DNA from: Photobacterium sp. DA100
GTDB lineage: Bacteria > Pseudomonadota > Gammaproteobacteria > Enterobacterales > Vibrionaceae
Direction: 5' to 3'
Assembly (NCBI RefSeq): GCF_029223585.1
Contig: NZ_CP119423.1
Location: 3,534,001-3,598,000, forward strand
DNA length: 64,000 bases
Position numbers and translations under genes: made by a program. Below are positions 19,723 through 28,851 of this stretch, one piece after another; within the stretch, counting starts at the first letter, position 1; every line of letters starts with the position of its first letter. Below the pieces are notes generated by a model. That model did not search any database. It was given only the letters and a program-made list of their open reading frames with translations, and was not told where the DNA came from.

Positions 19723-20601
19723 CTAGTCAATCTCGTCGATGACTACATGGCTGTTATTTGCCCTCAGGGCTTGGATCCTGTCGAAAGTTTCCCCGAGCTT
19801 GCCCGGCAGCTTGTAACCATGTGCCACCATGTCATCAATATCCTTATCCATCTCTGACTTCGGGATGTTGTTGGTGACCTCGCTGATCGCCGATTCCCGC
19901 TCGTCCAGCTTGATATCGCGGTCATAAATCTCCACTTCCTCAAACGCCTCGAGGTAGAGCGTACGAAACTCTTCCGCGATGTATTTTTCTGACAGCGTTC
20001 TGAGCTTGGCCGATTTGCGCTTGCTGATATAGATTTCAACCCGGCTAACCGGTTTTTTCAGGGTCAGGATATTGGTCCGGGCCTCGAGGATTTCGCGATC
20101 TGTCGGGGTATCTTTCAACGCCTTGAAGACCGCAAAAGAAGGTGGCCACTCTTGACCTTTCTTCAAGCGCTCGTCCAGGTTATCTTTGAGACGGCGGTAA
20201 CTGTTGCGATCCAACGAGGCAGCAAACTGCATCAGCCTTTCGCCCGGCTCATCACCGAACTCCTGGCGCACCTTGCTCTGCCCGAAGTTCATGTTCATAT
20301 CATACCAAAACTGCATGATTTTCTTTTGCTCGGTGCCGGTGTACTTATCCAGCATCACTTGGGTCTTCGGGGAGAAGCCCGATGTCCCCTGGCTGTCAGA
20401 TACAAAGCCAACAGCACCGGCGTCGTCGGGTTGCGGGGCCGGGGCGGGAGCGCTACTCCTTACTGCCGGGGCAGAAGGCTGAGCCGGGGCAGAGGAGGCC
20501 GTAGAGGCACTTTTTTCGGACTGTTGATGGGCTTTCAGCTCGTTCTTCACTCGGTTCCAGTACTCGGCATGAGTTTCACTGATATTCTTTGGCGAACTCA
20601 T
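19723..20601 (-). CDS. Lambda P-like putative DnaB-helicase loader/partner
   Basis: A 292-aa soluble protein. Residues ~1-27 are a charged helix (ISETHAEYWNRVKNELKAHQ), ~30-60 an Ala/Pro/Ser linker, and ~80-165 contain a helical module ending in DERLKKGQEWPPSFAVFKAL. The last segment closely resembles the WPPSxxxF element of phage lambda P and related helicase-loading proteins. The C-terminal half is charged and helical. ATG 20601 overlaps the stop of the lambda O-like gene (ATGA), so the pair is translationally coupled, just as O and P are adjacent in lambdoid phages. dnaB lies 3.3 kb upstream on the same strand. Family assignment is by pattern only. Confidence 0.55.
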   Translation of the reverse strand: MSSPKNISETHAEYWNRVKNELKAHQQSEKSASTASSAPAQPSAPAVRSSAPAPAPQPDDAGAVGFVSDSQGTSGFSPKTQVMLDKYTGTEQKKIMQFWYDMNMNFGQSKVRQEFGDEPGERLMQFAASLDRNSYRRLKDNLDERLKKGQEWPPSFAVFKALKDTPTDREILEARTNILTLKKPVSRVEIYISKRKSAKLRTLSEKYIAEEFRTLYLEAFEEVEIYDRDIKLDERESAISEVTNNIPKSEMDKDIDDMVAHGYKLPGKLGETFDRIQALRANNSHVVIDEID

Positions 20602-21338
20602 AGTAGGTCATCCCCTTCGTCATCACTCTTAAAGTTAAAGTTAGCAATCTTTTCTTCCAAGATATCAATCGCGCCCCGCTTCACCGACTGGGGTCTCGCG
20701 GCCGGACGGCTGTATCCCTGCTTGTAGCTTTTCTCGCTATGAAGGTGGGAATGCAGGCGGCTCCTGAGCTCATCGAGGGAGTATAGCTGTTTGGTCGGAG
20801 TTTCCCGGAGACGCTCGACAAACGATGCCCATACCTGGGTTTGGCTGCCGTAGCCGCTCTTGAACATCACCGCTTCGGCCCAGGGCTCGATAACATTTGG
20901 GGAGAGCTCGAGAATATTGATAGCTTTGCCAGAAATCGTCTTATTCACCGGGGTAACTTGAGAGCGATGGAAGCTCGACACCCGCTTGGCATTGCTATAA
21001 ACATCCTGCTGGCCATGGGGCTGGGTATACCCCGTATTGCCAGCAGGTGCGCTCTGATCAACATAGGTATCAAAGTTCAGACGGCCATTGATCTTGCCGC
21101 TAGTACGGTAACTCGCGGAAGCCTTGTTCACCCCAATGATCACCTGCTCCATCGAAAGCTTGGCAATCAGATTATCGATCATGCTCTCAGAGGCACACAT
21201 CATCTCTTTGAGCTGCGCCATGCTGGTAATGAAGGCACCATCTCGGTCCGATAGCTCAGCGAGGGCCACCAGCAGCAGCTTATCTTCCAGGTTAACGGTT
21301 TTGTGGCTCCAGGCCTTTTCGAGAAATTTCGATGACAT
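20598..21338 (-). CDS. Lambda O/DnaT-like putative replication protein with winged-helix N-terminus
   Basis: A 246-aa basic protein. Residues ~10-75 (EDKLLLVALAELSDRDGAFI, TSMAQLKEMMCASESMIDNL, IAKLSMEQVIIG) follow the winged-helix pattern of phage and plasmid replication initiators such as lambda O. The middle is low complexity, and residues ~160-215 (VWASFVERLRETPTKQLYSL) recall the ssDNA-binding part of DnaT-like proteins. The tail is acidic (FKSDDEGDDLL). It is coupled by a four-base overlap to the lambda P-like gene. No iterons of the lambda origin type are visible inside the gene, so it is unlikely to be a resident phage origin. Confidence 0.5.
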   Translation of the reverse strand: MSSKFLEKAWSHKTVNLEDKLLLVALAELSDRDGAFITSMAQLKEMMCASESMIDNLIAKLSMEQVIIGVNKASASYRTSGKINGRLNFDTYVDQSAPAGNTGYTQPHGQQDVYSNAKRVSSFHRSQVTPVNKTISGKAINILELSPNVIEPWAEAVMFKSGYGSQTQVWASFVERLRETPTKQLYSLDELRSRLHSHLHSEKSYKQGYSRPAARPQSVKRGAIDILEEKIANFNFKSDDEGDDLL

Positions 21339-21472
21339 GAGTATCTATACCAGAAAAATTATGGATAACGGCGAGACAGAAGACGATATTGTAACAAACA
21401 CCGGCAGTGGTACGAACAAGTATAGCGCAGTTTATTTCTTGACCGGGTGGGCCCGCAGATCGCGCGGCCGCC

Positions 21473-22723
21473 CTAGAATGGCTGGTTGATCATAACCCGG
21501 AACAAGCTGTCCTCACTGCCCCAGGCCATTTCGGTTCGTACCACGATCCCTTCGACCTGGAAACGCACGGCACCACCGACGCTCCATTTCATATCACGGT
21601 GCAATTCGGCCAAATCGTACTCATCGGCCACCCGGCCGACATCAACAAAAGCCACCCACTGCCACCATGGCACATCGTACCATTCAAATACCGGCCAATC
21701 TTCCAGCGGCTGCCAGTCAGGCATCACCCGGTATTCCATGCTGTAGCTCAAGGCCGCCCGATCGACAAAGCGGCCACCGGAAAAGCTACGCAGCCGATAC
21801 AAGCCGCCCAGGCGGTTGCCCGCATAGGCCGGTGGACGACGGAACACGTCACTGCCATTGACCTGCTCTGTGCTGTTCCAGCTGGGAATATCCGCCGTAT
21901 ACATGTTCAATGCCAGTACCTGCTGGTCGAACAAATCGCCCAGGTTACCGAACGACCAGAACCAACTCTGCTCAAACGCCCACTTCCACCAGCTGGCACG
22001 ATCACTGCTGCCGGGATCGACCATCACCGAGAACTGACTTTGGCTCCCTTCGGTCGGATTGCGGGTGTTGTTGCGGTTATCCCAGTCAAAGCGGGTCTCC
22101 AGCCCCCATACTTCTTCGGCCTCGCTGAAGCCGCCCGGCTCAATGTGCGAGGTCGGTAGCTCGTCGAATTCCCGCCTCTGGTAAAACGGCCTTAACTCCA
22201 ATGAGCTGACGCCACTCTGCCACGGAGTATGGCCAGTCAGACGGCGAACCGGCATCAACGCCGCCCTGAGTCCCTGAGTTTCCCCAGCCCCCAATGGCAG
22301 CACATAACGCATGGATAAGCGGTATTGGAACTCCTTGGCATCGGCTACAACCTTGTCGTCAACCGTGGAGTCATTGCTAGAAGCTTCACCGAGGTAATAG
22401 TCGAACTGCTGATAACTGGCATCGAACAGCTCGGCGCCAAAGAGCCAGCGGCTGTCCTGGCTGAGAATATAGTTGCTGGCACCGAGATAGGTCAGCCAGG
22501 TACCTTTTTGGCTGTACACCCCTGCCCCCAGCAGGGCGGCTTGGGGCTGACCCGCGCCTTTGAGCAAACCGGCCATACCGACCGAAATACCCATGGCATC
22601 GGTCGAGAAGGCAAAGGGGACAAAGGCCGTTTCGGGCGTCCATGAAGGCCAGCTATCGGCCCAGCTGGTGGTTGAGCATGAAAAAGCCGCAATCATTGCT
22701 GCGGCTTTGAAAATTCTTGTCAT
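21473..22723 (-). CDS. BamA/TamA-type (surface antigen D15) outer-membrane barrel without POTRA domains
   Basis: A 416-aa exported protein: signal peptide MTRIFKAAAMIAAFSCSTTSWA, then strands of a Omp85-like barrel. Diagnostic pieces are GLETRFDWDNRNNTRNPTEG (strand opening typical of bacterial surface antigen domains), NRLGGLYRLRSFSGGRFVDR (the RGF-like loop motif) and the C-terminal GIVVRTEMAWGSEDSLFRVM ending in aromatic Phe. There are no POTRA repeats before the barrel, so it is not BamA or TamA itself. Substrates are unknown. It lies 26 bases after alr on the same strand, and a terminator-like hairpin overlaps its first codons. Confidence 0.82.
   Translation of the reverse strand: MTRIFKAAAMIAAFSCSTTSWADSWPSWTPETAFVPFAFSTDAMGISVGMAGLLKGAGQPQAALLGAGVYSQKGTWLTYLGASNYILSQDSRWLFGAELFDASYQQFDYYLGEASSNDSTVDDKVVADAKEFQYRLSMRYVLPLGAGETQGLRAALMPVRRLTGHTPWQSGVSSLELRPFYQRREFDELPTSHIEPGGFSEAEEVWGLETRFDWDNRNNTRNPTEGSQSQFSVMVDPGSSDRASWWKWAFEQSWFWSFGNLGDLFDQQVLALNMYTADIPSWNSTEQVNGSDVFRRPPAYAGNRLGGLYRLRSFSGGRFVDRAALSYSMEYRVMPDWQPLEDWPVFEWYDVPWWQWVAFVDVGRVADEYDLAELHRDMKWSVGGAVRFQVEGIVVRTEMAWGSEDSLFRVMINQPF
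22681..22708 (-). terminator. Terminator-like hairpin inside the first codons of the D15-type gene
   Basis: On the minus strand a nine-bp stem AAAGCCGCA / TGCGGCTTT with an eight-base loop is followed by TTTTTC. It covers codons ~6-15 of the gene at 21473-22723. It may end part of the alr transcript or limit expression of the barrel. Confidence 0.5.
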
Positions 22724-22748
22724 TATTATGGGGTTATTCGCTTGTCAG

Positions 22749-23828
22749 TTAGAGATAAGCCATGGCGACTCTTGATGTTAGTTTAGTCACCAGCTCATAG
22801 GCAATAGTTCCGATATGGGCTGCAACAATCTCGGCTGGCAAGCCATCGCCCCACAAGATGGCCTCATCGCCGACCTTGTCGATCGAGTCCGGTCCGAGAT
22901 CGACCGTCAGCATGTCCATCGATACCCTGCCGGCCATCGGCACCACGCGCCCGTTGACCAACACCGGGGTACCGTTTGGTGCGGTACGCGGATAGCCATC
23001 ACCGTAGCCAATCGCAATCACGCCCACCTTAGTATCACGCTCGCTGGTCCAAATCCCACCGTAACCCACCGACTCGCCCTTTTTCACCTCACGCACCGCG
23101 ATCAGGCTAGAGGTCAACGTCATGACTGGCTTCATATTGTATGACTCCGCCGCCCGCTCAATCTCAGCAAACGGCGACACGCCGTACATAATAATGCCGG
23201 GACGGATCCACTCGAGGTGGCTATCGGGCCAGGCCAAGATCCCGGCAGAAGCGGCCAGCGAGCGCTCGCCGCTGCAGCCGTCGGTCAGGGCCATGAAGGA
23301 TTCTATCTGGCGTGGCGTGACATCGCTGGACAGCTCATCGGCACAGCCAAAATGGCTCATATAACGCAGCGGCTTGGCGACATTCGAGCAAGCATGGAGA
23401 CGATCGACAAACTCGGTGTATTGTTCAGGGCGGACCCCGAGGCGATGCATACCGGTATCAATTTTCAGCCACACGACCACCGGAGCGTCCAGCTCGGCCT
23501 GCTCCAGGGCCTCAAGCTGCTCGATGGAATGAACGACAGTGTGAATATTGTTGGTTACCAGCACCGGCAAATCTGATGGCGCATAGAAACCTTCCAGCAA
23601 CAGCACTGGCTTGACGACACCGCCAGCCCGCAAGGTCAGTGCTTCCTCGATCCGGGCAACCCCGAAGCCATCGACATCGGGCAGGCTCTTGGCCACATGC
23701 TCCAGCCCATGGCCGTAGCCATTGGCCTTCACCACCGCCAGGATCTTGCTGTTCGGCGCCTGGCCGCGGATTTGCTGCAGGTTGTGAGTCAATGCCTCGG
23801 TATTGATATACGCTGTTGCCGCTTTCAT
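22749..23828 (-). CDS. alr: Alanine racemase
   Basis: PLP enzyme making D-alanine for peptidoglycan. The 359-aa protein starts at ATG 23828 ([20 protein letters not shown]). The PLP lysine K34 is in [13 protein letters not shown], and the catalytic tyrosine lies in [15 protein letters not shown] near residue 255. [21 protein letters not shown] and [15 protein letters not shown] complete the signature. It follows dnaB by 60 bases on the same strand (dnaB-alr as in E. coli), so co-transcription is likely. Whether it serves biosynthesis (Alr) or catabolism (DadX) is decided in favour of Alr by this context. Confidence 0.96.
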   Translation of the reverse strand: MKAATAYINTEALTHNLQQIRGQAPNSKILAVVKANGYGHGLEHVAKSLPDVDGFGVARIEEALTLRAGGVVKPVLLLEGFYAPSDLPVLVTNNIHTVVHSIEQLEALEQAELDAPVVVWLKIDTGMHRLGVRPEQYTEFVDRLHACSNVAKPLRYMSHFGCADELSSDVTPRQIESFMALTDGCSGERSLAASAGILAWPDSHLEWIRPGIIMYGVSPFAEIERAAESYNMKPVMTLTSSLIAVREVKKGESVGYGGIWTSERDTKVGVIAIGYGDGYPRTAPNGTPVLVNGRVVPMAGRVSMDMLTVDLGPDSIDKVGDEAILWGDGLPAEIVAAHIGTIAYELVTKLTSRVAMAYL

Positions 23829-23888
23829 CTCTGTTCCTACTTATTACTGCCCCGGCAAACCGGTACTACATCTATGGCTATATCAGCC

Positions 23889-25286
23889 TTATTCATCATC
23901 AAAGGCCGGGCCGGCGTAATTATCAAACCGGGAGAACTGACCTTGGAATGTCAATCGCACTGTGCCGATCGGACCATTACGCTGCTTACCGATAATGATT
24001 TCAGCAATGCCTTTGAGCGCACTGTCTTCGTGGTATACCTCATCACGGTAGATAAACATGATCAAGTCGGCATCCTGCTCGATGGCACCCGATTCACGCA
24101 AGTCCGAGTTCACCGGGCGTTTATCGGCCCGTTGTTCCAACGAGCGGTTCAGCTGCGACAGCGCCACCACTGGCACATTGAGCTCTTTGGCCAGCGCCTT
24201 GAGCGAGCGGGAGATCTCCGCGATTTCCAGAGTACGGTTGTCCTGCAGGCTCGGTACCCGCATCAACTGAAGGTAGTCGATCATGATCATGCTCAGGCCG
24301 CCGTGGTCACGGGCAATACGCCGGGCCCGCGAGCGTACTTCCGTTGGCGTTAGGCCCGAGCTATCGTCGATATACATGTTCTTCTTTTCCATCATTTTGC
24401 CCATGGCAGAAGAAACACGCGCCCAATCCTCATCATCGAGCTGGCCGGTACGAATCTTGGTCTGGTCCACCCGCGCCAACGAGGCCAGCATACGCATCAT
24501 GATCTGCTCCGATGGCATCTCCAGCGAGAAAATCAACACCGGCTTTTCCTCGGCCATCGCCGCGTTCTCACACAGGTTCATGGCAAAGGTGGTCTTACCC
24601 ATCGACGGACGGGCGGCGACGATAATCAAATCCGAACCCTGCAGGCCGGCGGTCTTCTTGTTCAGATCGGTAAACCCAGTCGTCACCCCGGTCACCCCGT
24701 CCTGCGGGGTCTGATAGAGGATCTCGATACGCTCTAGGGTCTTCTCGAGAATGCCCTCTACATTCTGCGGGCCTTCATTTTCCGAGGTACGCTGCTCGGC
24801 AATGGCAAACACCTTGCTTTCCGCCATATCCAGCAGCTCTTCGCTGTCCCGCCCCTGGGGATCATAGCCGGCATCGGCAATTTCATTGGCCACGCTGATC
24901 ATGTCACGGATCAGCGCCCGCTCACGGACAATCTCGGCATAAGCCAGGATATTCGCCGCTGACGGGGTATTCTTCGCCAACTCCGCCAAGTAGGCAAAAC
25001 CACCGACATCCTCAAGTTGGTCAGCGTTTTCAAGGTGCTCGGACAAGGTGATCAAATCCAGCGGGTCACCGCCTTCCAGCAACGCGGCCGCCCCTTCGAA
25101 TATAATCCGGTGGGGCCGACTGTAGAAGTCTTTGGCTACCACTTTCTCGGCAACAACATCCCATTTTTCGTTATCCAGCATCAAGCCGCCGAGAACCGAC
25201 TGCTCAGCCTCTATCGAGTGCGGCGCCATCTTAATCGCGTCCATCTTGGAGTCTTTAGGTTGGTTCGGTTTGCTATTCTCTGCCAT
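23889..25286 (-). CDS. dnaB: Replicative DNA helicase DnaB
   Basis: Hexameric 5'-3' helicase of the replication fork. The 465-aa protein has the N-terminal primase-binding domain (APHSIEAEQSVLGGLMLDN), a linker, and the RecA-like motor with Walker A AARPSMGKTTFAMNL near residue 225, Walker B MIMIDYLQLM and the arginine/sensor region LSQLNRSLEQRADKRPVNSD plus DLRESGAIEQDADLIMFIYR. There is no intein. It heads a minus-strand block with alr and is followed further on by the lambda O/P-like pair. Confidence 0.97.
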   Translation of the reverse strand: MAENSKPNQPKDSKMDAIKMAPHSIEAEQSVLGGLMLDNEKWDVVAEKVVAKDFYSRPHRIIFEGAAALLEGGDPLDLITLSEHLENADQLEDVGGFAYLAELAKNTPSAANILAYAEIVRERALIRDMISVANEIADAGYDPQGRDSEELLDMAESKVFAIAEQRTSENEGPQNVEGILEKTLERIEILYQTPQDGVTGVTTGFTDLNKKTAGLQGSDLIIVAARPSMGKTTFAMNLCENAAMAEEKPVLIFSLEMPSEQIMMRMLASLARVDQTKIRTGQLDDEDWARVSSAMGKMMEKKNMYIDDSSGLTPTEVRSRARRIARDHGGLSMIMIDYLQLMRVPSLQDNRTLEIAEISRSLKALAKELNVPVVALSQLNRSLEQRADKRPVNSDLRESGAIEQDADLIMFIYRDEVYHEDSALKGIAEIIIGKQRNGPIGTVRLTFQGQFSRFDNYAGPAFDDE

Positions 25287-25512
25287 AGAAATTGAAATGA
25301 TTGCCGGAAACTAAGCCGTGCATTATACCTTAATTCGGAAGGAGTCCATCTATCAATATAGCGCCGATAACGATTTTCCCTTCTGAAATGCCATATTAGT
25401 GTCTTACGAGCAATTCGGTACATTCTGTTCGCAATTCCTGACCCAAATATGACATAAATCGGTTACACTGCGGGGTTTGGTAATTGACTGTTTCAACCAA
25501 CGAGGAGGCCGC

Positions 25513-26268
25513 TTGGCAAGAACCCTGTTAGCTTTATTACTGCTTGCCAGCACCCAAGCCAATGCCGCCACCAGTGATGAGCGTCCAACCCGGATCCCGC
25601 CGCCATTGAGTACCGAACTGGAACTCGGTTATCAATCTCTCGGGGGTAACTCGGACTCGCAAACCCTCAACACCCGCCTCGGGGGGACGTACGTCAAGAA
25701 CCAGTACCGTCATACCGGTGAATTCCGGTTCCTGCTGGCCGAAAAAGACGGGAAGGAAGACAAGCGCAAAGGCCAGGTCGAGCTGCAGAGCGACATGAAA
25801 GTCAATGAAAGGACCTATGTGCTGGGCAACATCAACTACGTCGATGACCGCTACGGGCCCTATTTTACCGATTTCACCCTGGCAACCGGTCTGGGTTACC
25901 AGTTAGTCCGTAGGGAAACCTTCCAGATGGAGGTGGAAGCTGGTCCAGGTTACCGCCATCAAGAGCCCAACCTCGATGAGATCGATGACGACGACATCAT
26001 CCTGCCAGAGACGGTGGATGAGCTGATCCTTCGTGGCAATGCCAAAATGACCTGGAAACCATCAAAAACGGTCGAACTCGGTGTCCGCCTGACTGGTATC
26101 GCCGGCAACAGTAACAGCACCATGGAAGCTGAATTCAACCTGACGACAGACATCAGTGACTTTGTCGCCATCAAAATCAGCAACAACCAAAAGCTCAACA
26201 GCTGGGTACCCGATGGCTTAAAGAAGCGCGACTCAGCCATGACGATTAACCTGCTGTTCAAGATGTAA
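25513..26268 (+). CDS. DUF481 (YdiY-like) outer-membrane protein
   Basis: A 251-aa exported barrel protein of the DUF481 family, sometimes called salt-induced outer-membrane proteins; function unknown. I place the start at TTG 25513, because GAGGAGG is four bases upstream and the product then begins with a proper signal peptide (LARTLLALLLLASTQANA). A TTG at 25477 would put extra polar residues before it. The mature part (TELELGYQSLGGNSDSQTLN, GLGYQLVRRETFQMEVEAGP, NRRDSAMTINLLFKM-like end) alternates as beta strands and ends in Phe-Lys-Met. An acidic patch (DEIDDDDI) lies mid-protein. It is divergent from dnaB. Confidence 0.78.
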   Translation: MARTLLALLLLASTQANAATSDERPTRIPPPLSTELELGYQSLGGNSDSQTLNTRLGGTYVKNQYRHTGEFRFLLAEKDGKEDKRKGQVELQSDMKVNERTYVLGNINYVDDRYGPYFTDFTLATGLGYQLVRRETFQMEVEAGPGYRHQEPNLDEIDDDDIILPETVDELILRGNAKMTWKPSKTVELGVRLTGIAGNSNSTMEAEFNLTTDISDFVAIKISNNQKLNSWVPDGLKKRDSAMTINLLFKM

Positions 26269-26328
26269 ACCCCGCCCAAGCTAACGACTTTCGCCTCTCC
26301 AACACTTACTCCACTGTTTTTCAGGCAT

Positions 26329-26355
26329 AAAAAAACCAGCCCGGAGGCTGGTTTT
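26329..26355. terminator. Bidirectional terminator between the DUF481 gene and rplI
   Basis: Stem AAAACCAGCC / GGCTGGTTTT with loop CGGA, A7 on the left and T4 on the right, between convergent genes. It ends the rpsF-rpsR-rplI operon. Confidence 0.88.
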
Positions 26356-26377
26356 AAGCTATCAACACAAAACGCTA

Positions 26378-26830
26378 TTAGTCTTCAGCAACAACGTTTA
26401 GGTTAACAGTTGCGAATACGTCAGAGTGCAGCTGGATGCTGATCTCGAATTCGCCAGTCGTACGTAGTGCACCTTCAGGTAGGCGAACTTCGCTCTTCGC
26501 TACTTCAACGCCAGCAGCAGTGATTGCTTCAGCGATGTCACGAGTACCGATAGAACCGAATAGTTTACCTTCGTCACCAGCTTTAGATGCGATAACTACA
26601 GCTTCAAGCGCGTTAACTTTCTCAGCGCGTGCTTCAGCAGCAGTAAGTTGCTCAGCAACTTTAGCTTCTAGCTCAGCACGACGAGCTTCGAACATTTCAA
26701 CGTTAGCTTTAGTAGCCATTACTGCCTTGCCCTGTGGGATAAGGAAGTTACGAGCAAAACCCGCTTTAACGTTAACCTGATCGCCAAGGCCACCTAGGTT
26801 ACCGATTTTATCAAGTAGAATAACTTGCAT
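26378..26830 (-). CDS. rplI: 50S ribosomal protein L9
   Basis: A 150-aa large-subunit protein at the base of the L1 stalk that helps keep reading frame. The N-terminal domain [20 protein letters not shown] with [14 protein letters not shown], the long connecting helix ([20 protein letters not shown]) and the C-terminal RNA-binding domain are complete. It is the last gene of the rpsF operon, 37 bases after rpsR. Confidence 0.98.
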   Translation of the reverse strand: MQVILLDKIGNLGGLGDQVNVKAGFARNFLIPQGKAVMATKANVEMFEARRAELEAKVAEQLTAAEARAEKVNALEAVVIASKAGDEGKLFGSIGTRDIAEAITAAGVEVAKSEVRLPEGALRTTGEFEISIQLHSDVFATVNLNVVAED

Positions 26831-26867
26831 TATCTTGTCCTCTTAAACTTAATTAAACCGCTACCGA

Positions 26868-27378
<511 letters not shown>

Positions 27379-27385
27379 TGAACAA

Positions 27386-27775
27386 TTACTCAGCTGCAGC
27401 TTCGCCTTCAGATTGTGCAGGTTCTGCACGCTCTTCACGACGTGGGGCACGCTCTTCTTTAGCCTTCATCATTGGAGATGGCTCAGTGATAGCGCCTTTA
27501 GTGCGCATGATCATGTTACGGATCACAGCGTCGTTGAAGCGGAAGTTAGACTCTAGCTCGTCGATTACAGACTGCTCAGCTTCAACGTTCATTAGAACGT
27601 AGTGTGCTTTGTGCAGTTTGTTGATTGGGTAAGCCAGTTGACGACGGCCCCAATCTTCTAGACGGTGAATCTGACCACCAGAATCTTTGATTGCACCAGT
27701 GTAACGCTCGATCATGCCAGCAACCTGCTCGCTCTGATCTGGGTGCACCATGAATACGATTTCGTAATGACGCAT
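27386..27775 (-). CDS. rpsF: 30S ribosomal protein S6
   Basis: A 129-aa small-subunit protein ([20 protein letters not shown]) with the S6 core [20 protein letters not shown] and a Glu/Ala-rich tail like the site of RimK glutamylation in E. coli S6. It heads the rpsF-[priB relic]-rpsR-rplI operon; its stop is eight bases before the relic ATG. Confidence 0.98.
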   Translation of the reverse strand: MRHYEIVFMVHPDQSEQVAGMIERYTGAIKDSGGQIHRLEDWGRRQLAYPINKLHKAHYVLMNVEAEQSVIDELESNFRFNDAVIRNMIMRTKGAITEPSPMMKAKEERAPRREERAEPAQSEGEAAAE

Positions 27776-28113
27776 GGGTTGCTCCTTACGGATTAATCAG
27801 CTTCTCGGATTGGCTCGGTTAACCAAGAGAAGCAAGGAACTAAAGTAAATAACCGAGAATTTGGAGGCAGAATAGTACAGAGAATGGGCAATCGACGCAA
27901 GAGAAATTTGTGATGAAAGGTGGTTCTGTGGTTCTGTGGTTCTGTGGTTCTGTGGTTCTGTGGTTAGAAAAATAACAAACCCCATGAGCTAGACAAGCAA
28001 GCACCTTCACTTACTCACTAAATCACAGGGTTTAGTGTTAAGGAAGCGGGCAAAGACCTCCCCGCTCCTTTACCATAGCCCCACAGTACCATAGCACCAC
28101 AGGAACGTTTAGC
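27776..28113. other. Intergenic region rlmB/rpsF with an 8-bp tandem repeat
   Basis: 338 bp between rlmB and rpsF, which share a strand. It must contain the rpsF promoter. The only clear structure is the TGGTTCTG repeat at 27921-27965. A weak CCCCGC/GCGGG-type pairing lies near 28048-28066. No gene is seen. Confidence 0.55.
27921..27965. repeat. (TGGTTCTG)5 microsatellite upstream of rpsF
   Basis: Five perfect copies of TGGTTCTG (27921-27960) plus a partial TGGTT. It sits about 145-190 bases upstream of the rpsF start codon, outside coding sequence. Such repeats can change copy number by slippage. Confidence 0.95.
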
Positions 28114-28848
28114 TTACTGCCTTTGGCGTACCGCTTCGAACAGGCAGATGCCGGTTGCAACAGAAACGTTCAGACTCGATACCGAGCCGGCCATCGGGAT
28201 TTTGATCAAATCATCGCAGGTCTCGCGAGTCAGGCGACGCATGCCCTCGCCTTCCGCGCCCATCACAATCGCCAGCGGGCCGGTCAACTTGCTCTGGTAG
28301 ATATCATGGGTTGCCTCACCGGCAGTGCCCACGACCCATACGCCTTTTTCCTGCAGGGCTCGCAGGGTGCGGGCCAAGTTAGTCACACGTACCAACGGCA
28401 CCACTTCCGCCGCGCCACAAGCCACCTTGCTGGCGGTCGCATTCAGCTGGGCAGAGCGATCTTTCGGTACAACCACCGCCACCGCACCGGCAGCATCGGC
28501 ATTACGCAGGCACGCCCCCAGGTTGTGCGGATCGGTTACACCATCCAACACCAACAGCAGCGGGTTGTCTTTGCCAGCCAGAATCTCGTCAAGATCGTTT
28601 TCGTTGTACTGCTTGCCCGGGCGCACGCGGGCAATAATGCCCTGGTGTGATGCCCCTTTGGCTTTATCATCCAGCGCCTTGCGACCAGCCTGCTGGATAG
28701 TGATCCCAAGCATCTGCAACTCATTGAGCAGCGGCAGCAAGCGGTCATCCTCACGGCCTTTAAGGACAAAGACCTCGATGAAACGGGAAGGATCTGATGC
28801 CAAAACGGCTTTCACGGCATGAATGCCGAAAATCATGTCATTACTCAT
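28114..28848 (-). CDS. rlmB: 23S rRNA (guanosine-2251-2'-O)-methyltransferase RlmB
   Basis: SpoU/TrmH-class knotted methyltransferase modifying G2251 in the P-loop of 23S rRNA. The 244-aa protein has the L30e-like RNA-binding N-terminus ([20 protein letters not shown]), SpoU motif 1 ([20 protein letters not shown]), motif 2 ([11 protein letters not shown]) and motif 3 ([18 protein letters not shown]). It starts three bases after the rnr stop on the same strand, the conserved rnr-rlmB pair. Confidence 0.96.
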   Translation of the reverse strand: MSNDMIFGIHAVKAVLASDPSRFIEVFVLKGREDDRLLPLLNELQMLGITIQQAGRKALDDKAKGASHQGIIARVRPGKQYNENDLDEILAGKDNPLLLVLDGVTDPHNLGACLRNADAAGAVAVVVPKDRSAQLNATASKVACGAAEVVPLVRVTNLARTLRALQEKGVWVVGTAGEATHDIYQSKLTGPLAIVMGAEGEGMRRLTRETCDDLIKIPMAGSVSSLNVSVATGICLFEAVRQRQ

Positions 28849-28851
28849 GGA

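Noticed and set aside
18979..21338. Prophage remnant
   Set aside because: Only replication-type genes are present, with no integrase, repressor, structural or lysis genes and no attachment repeats; base composition matches neighbours.
27797..27985. 62-codon minus-strand frame containing TEPQNHRTTEPQNH
   Set aside because: The repeat in the peptide is only a translation of the TGGTTCTG microsatellite; no ribosome-binding site.
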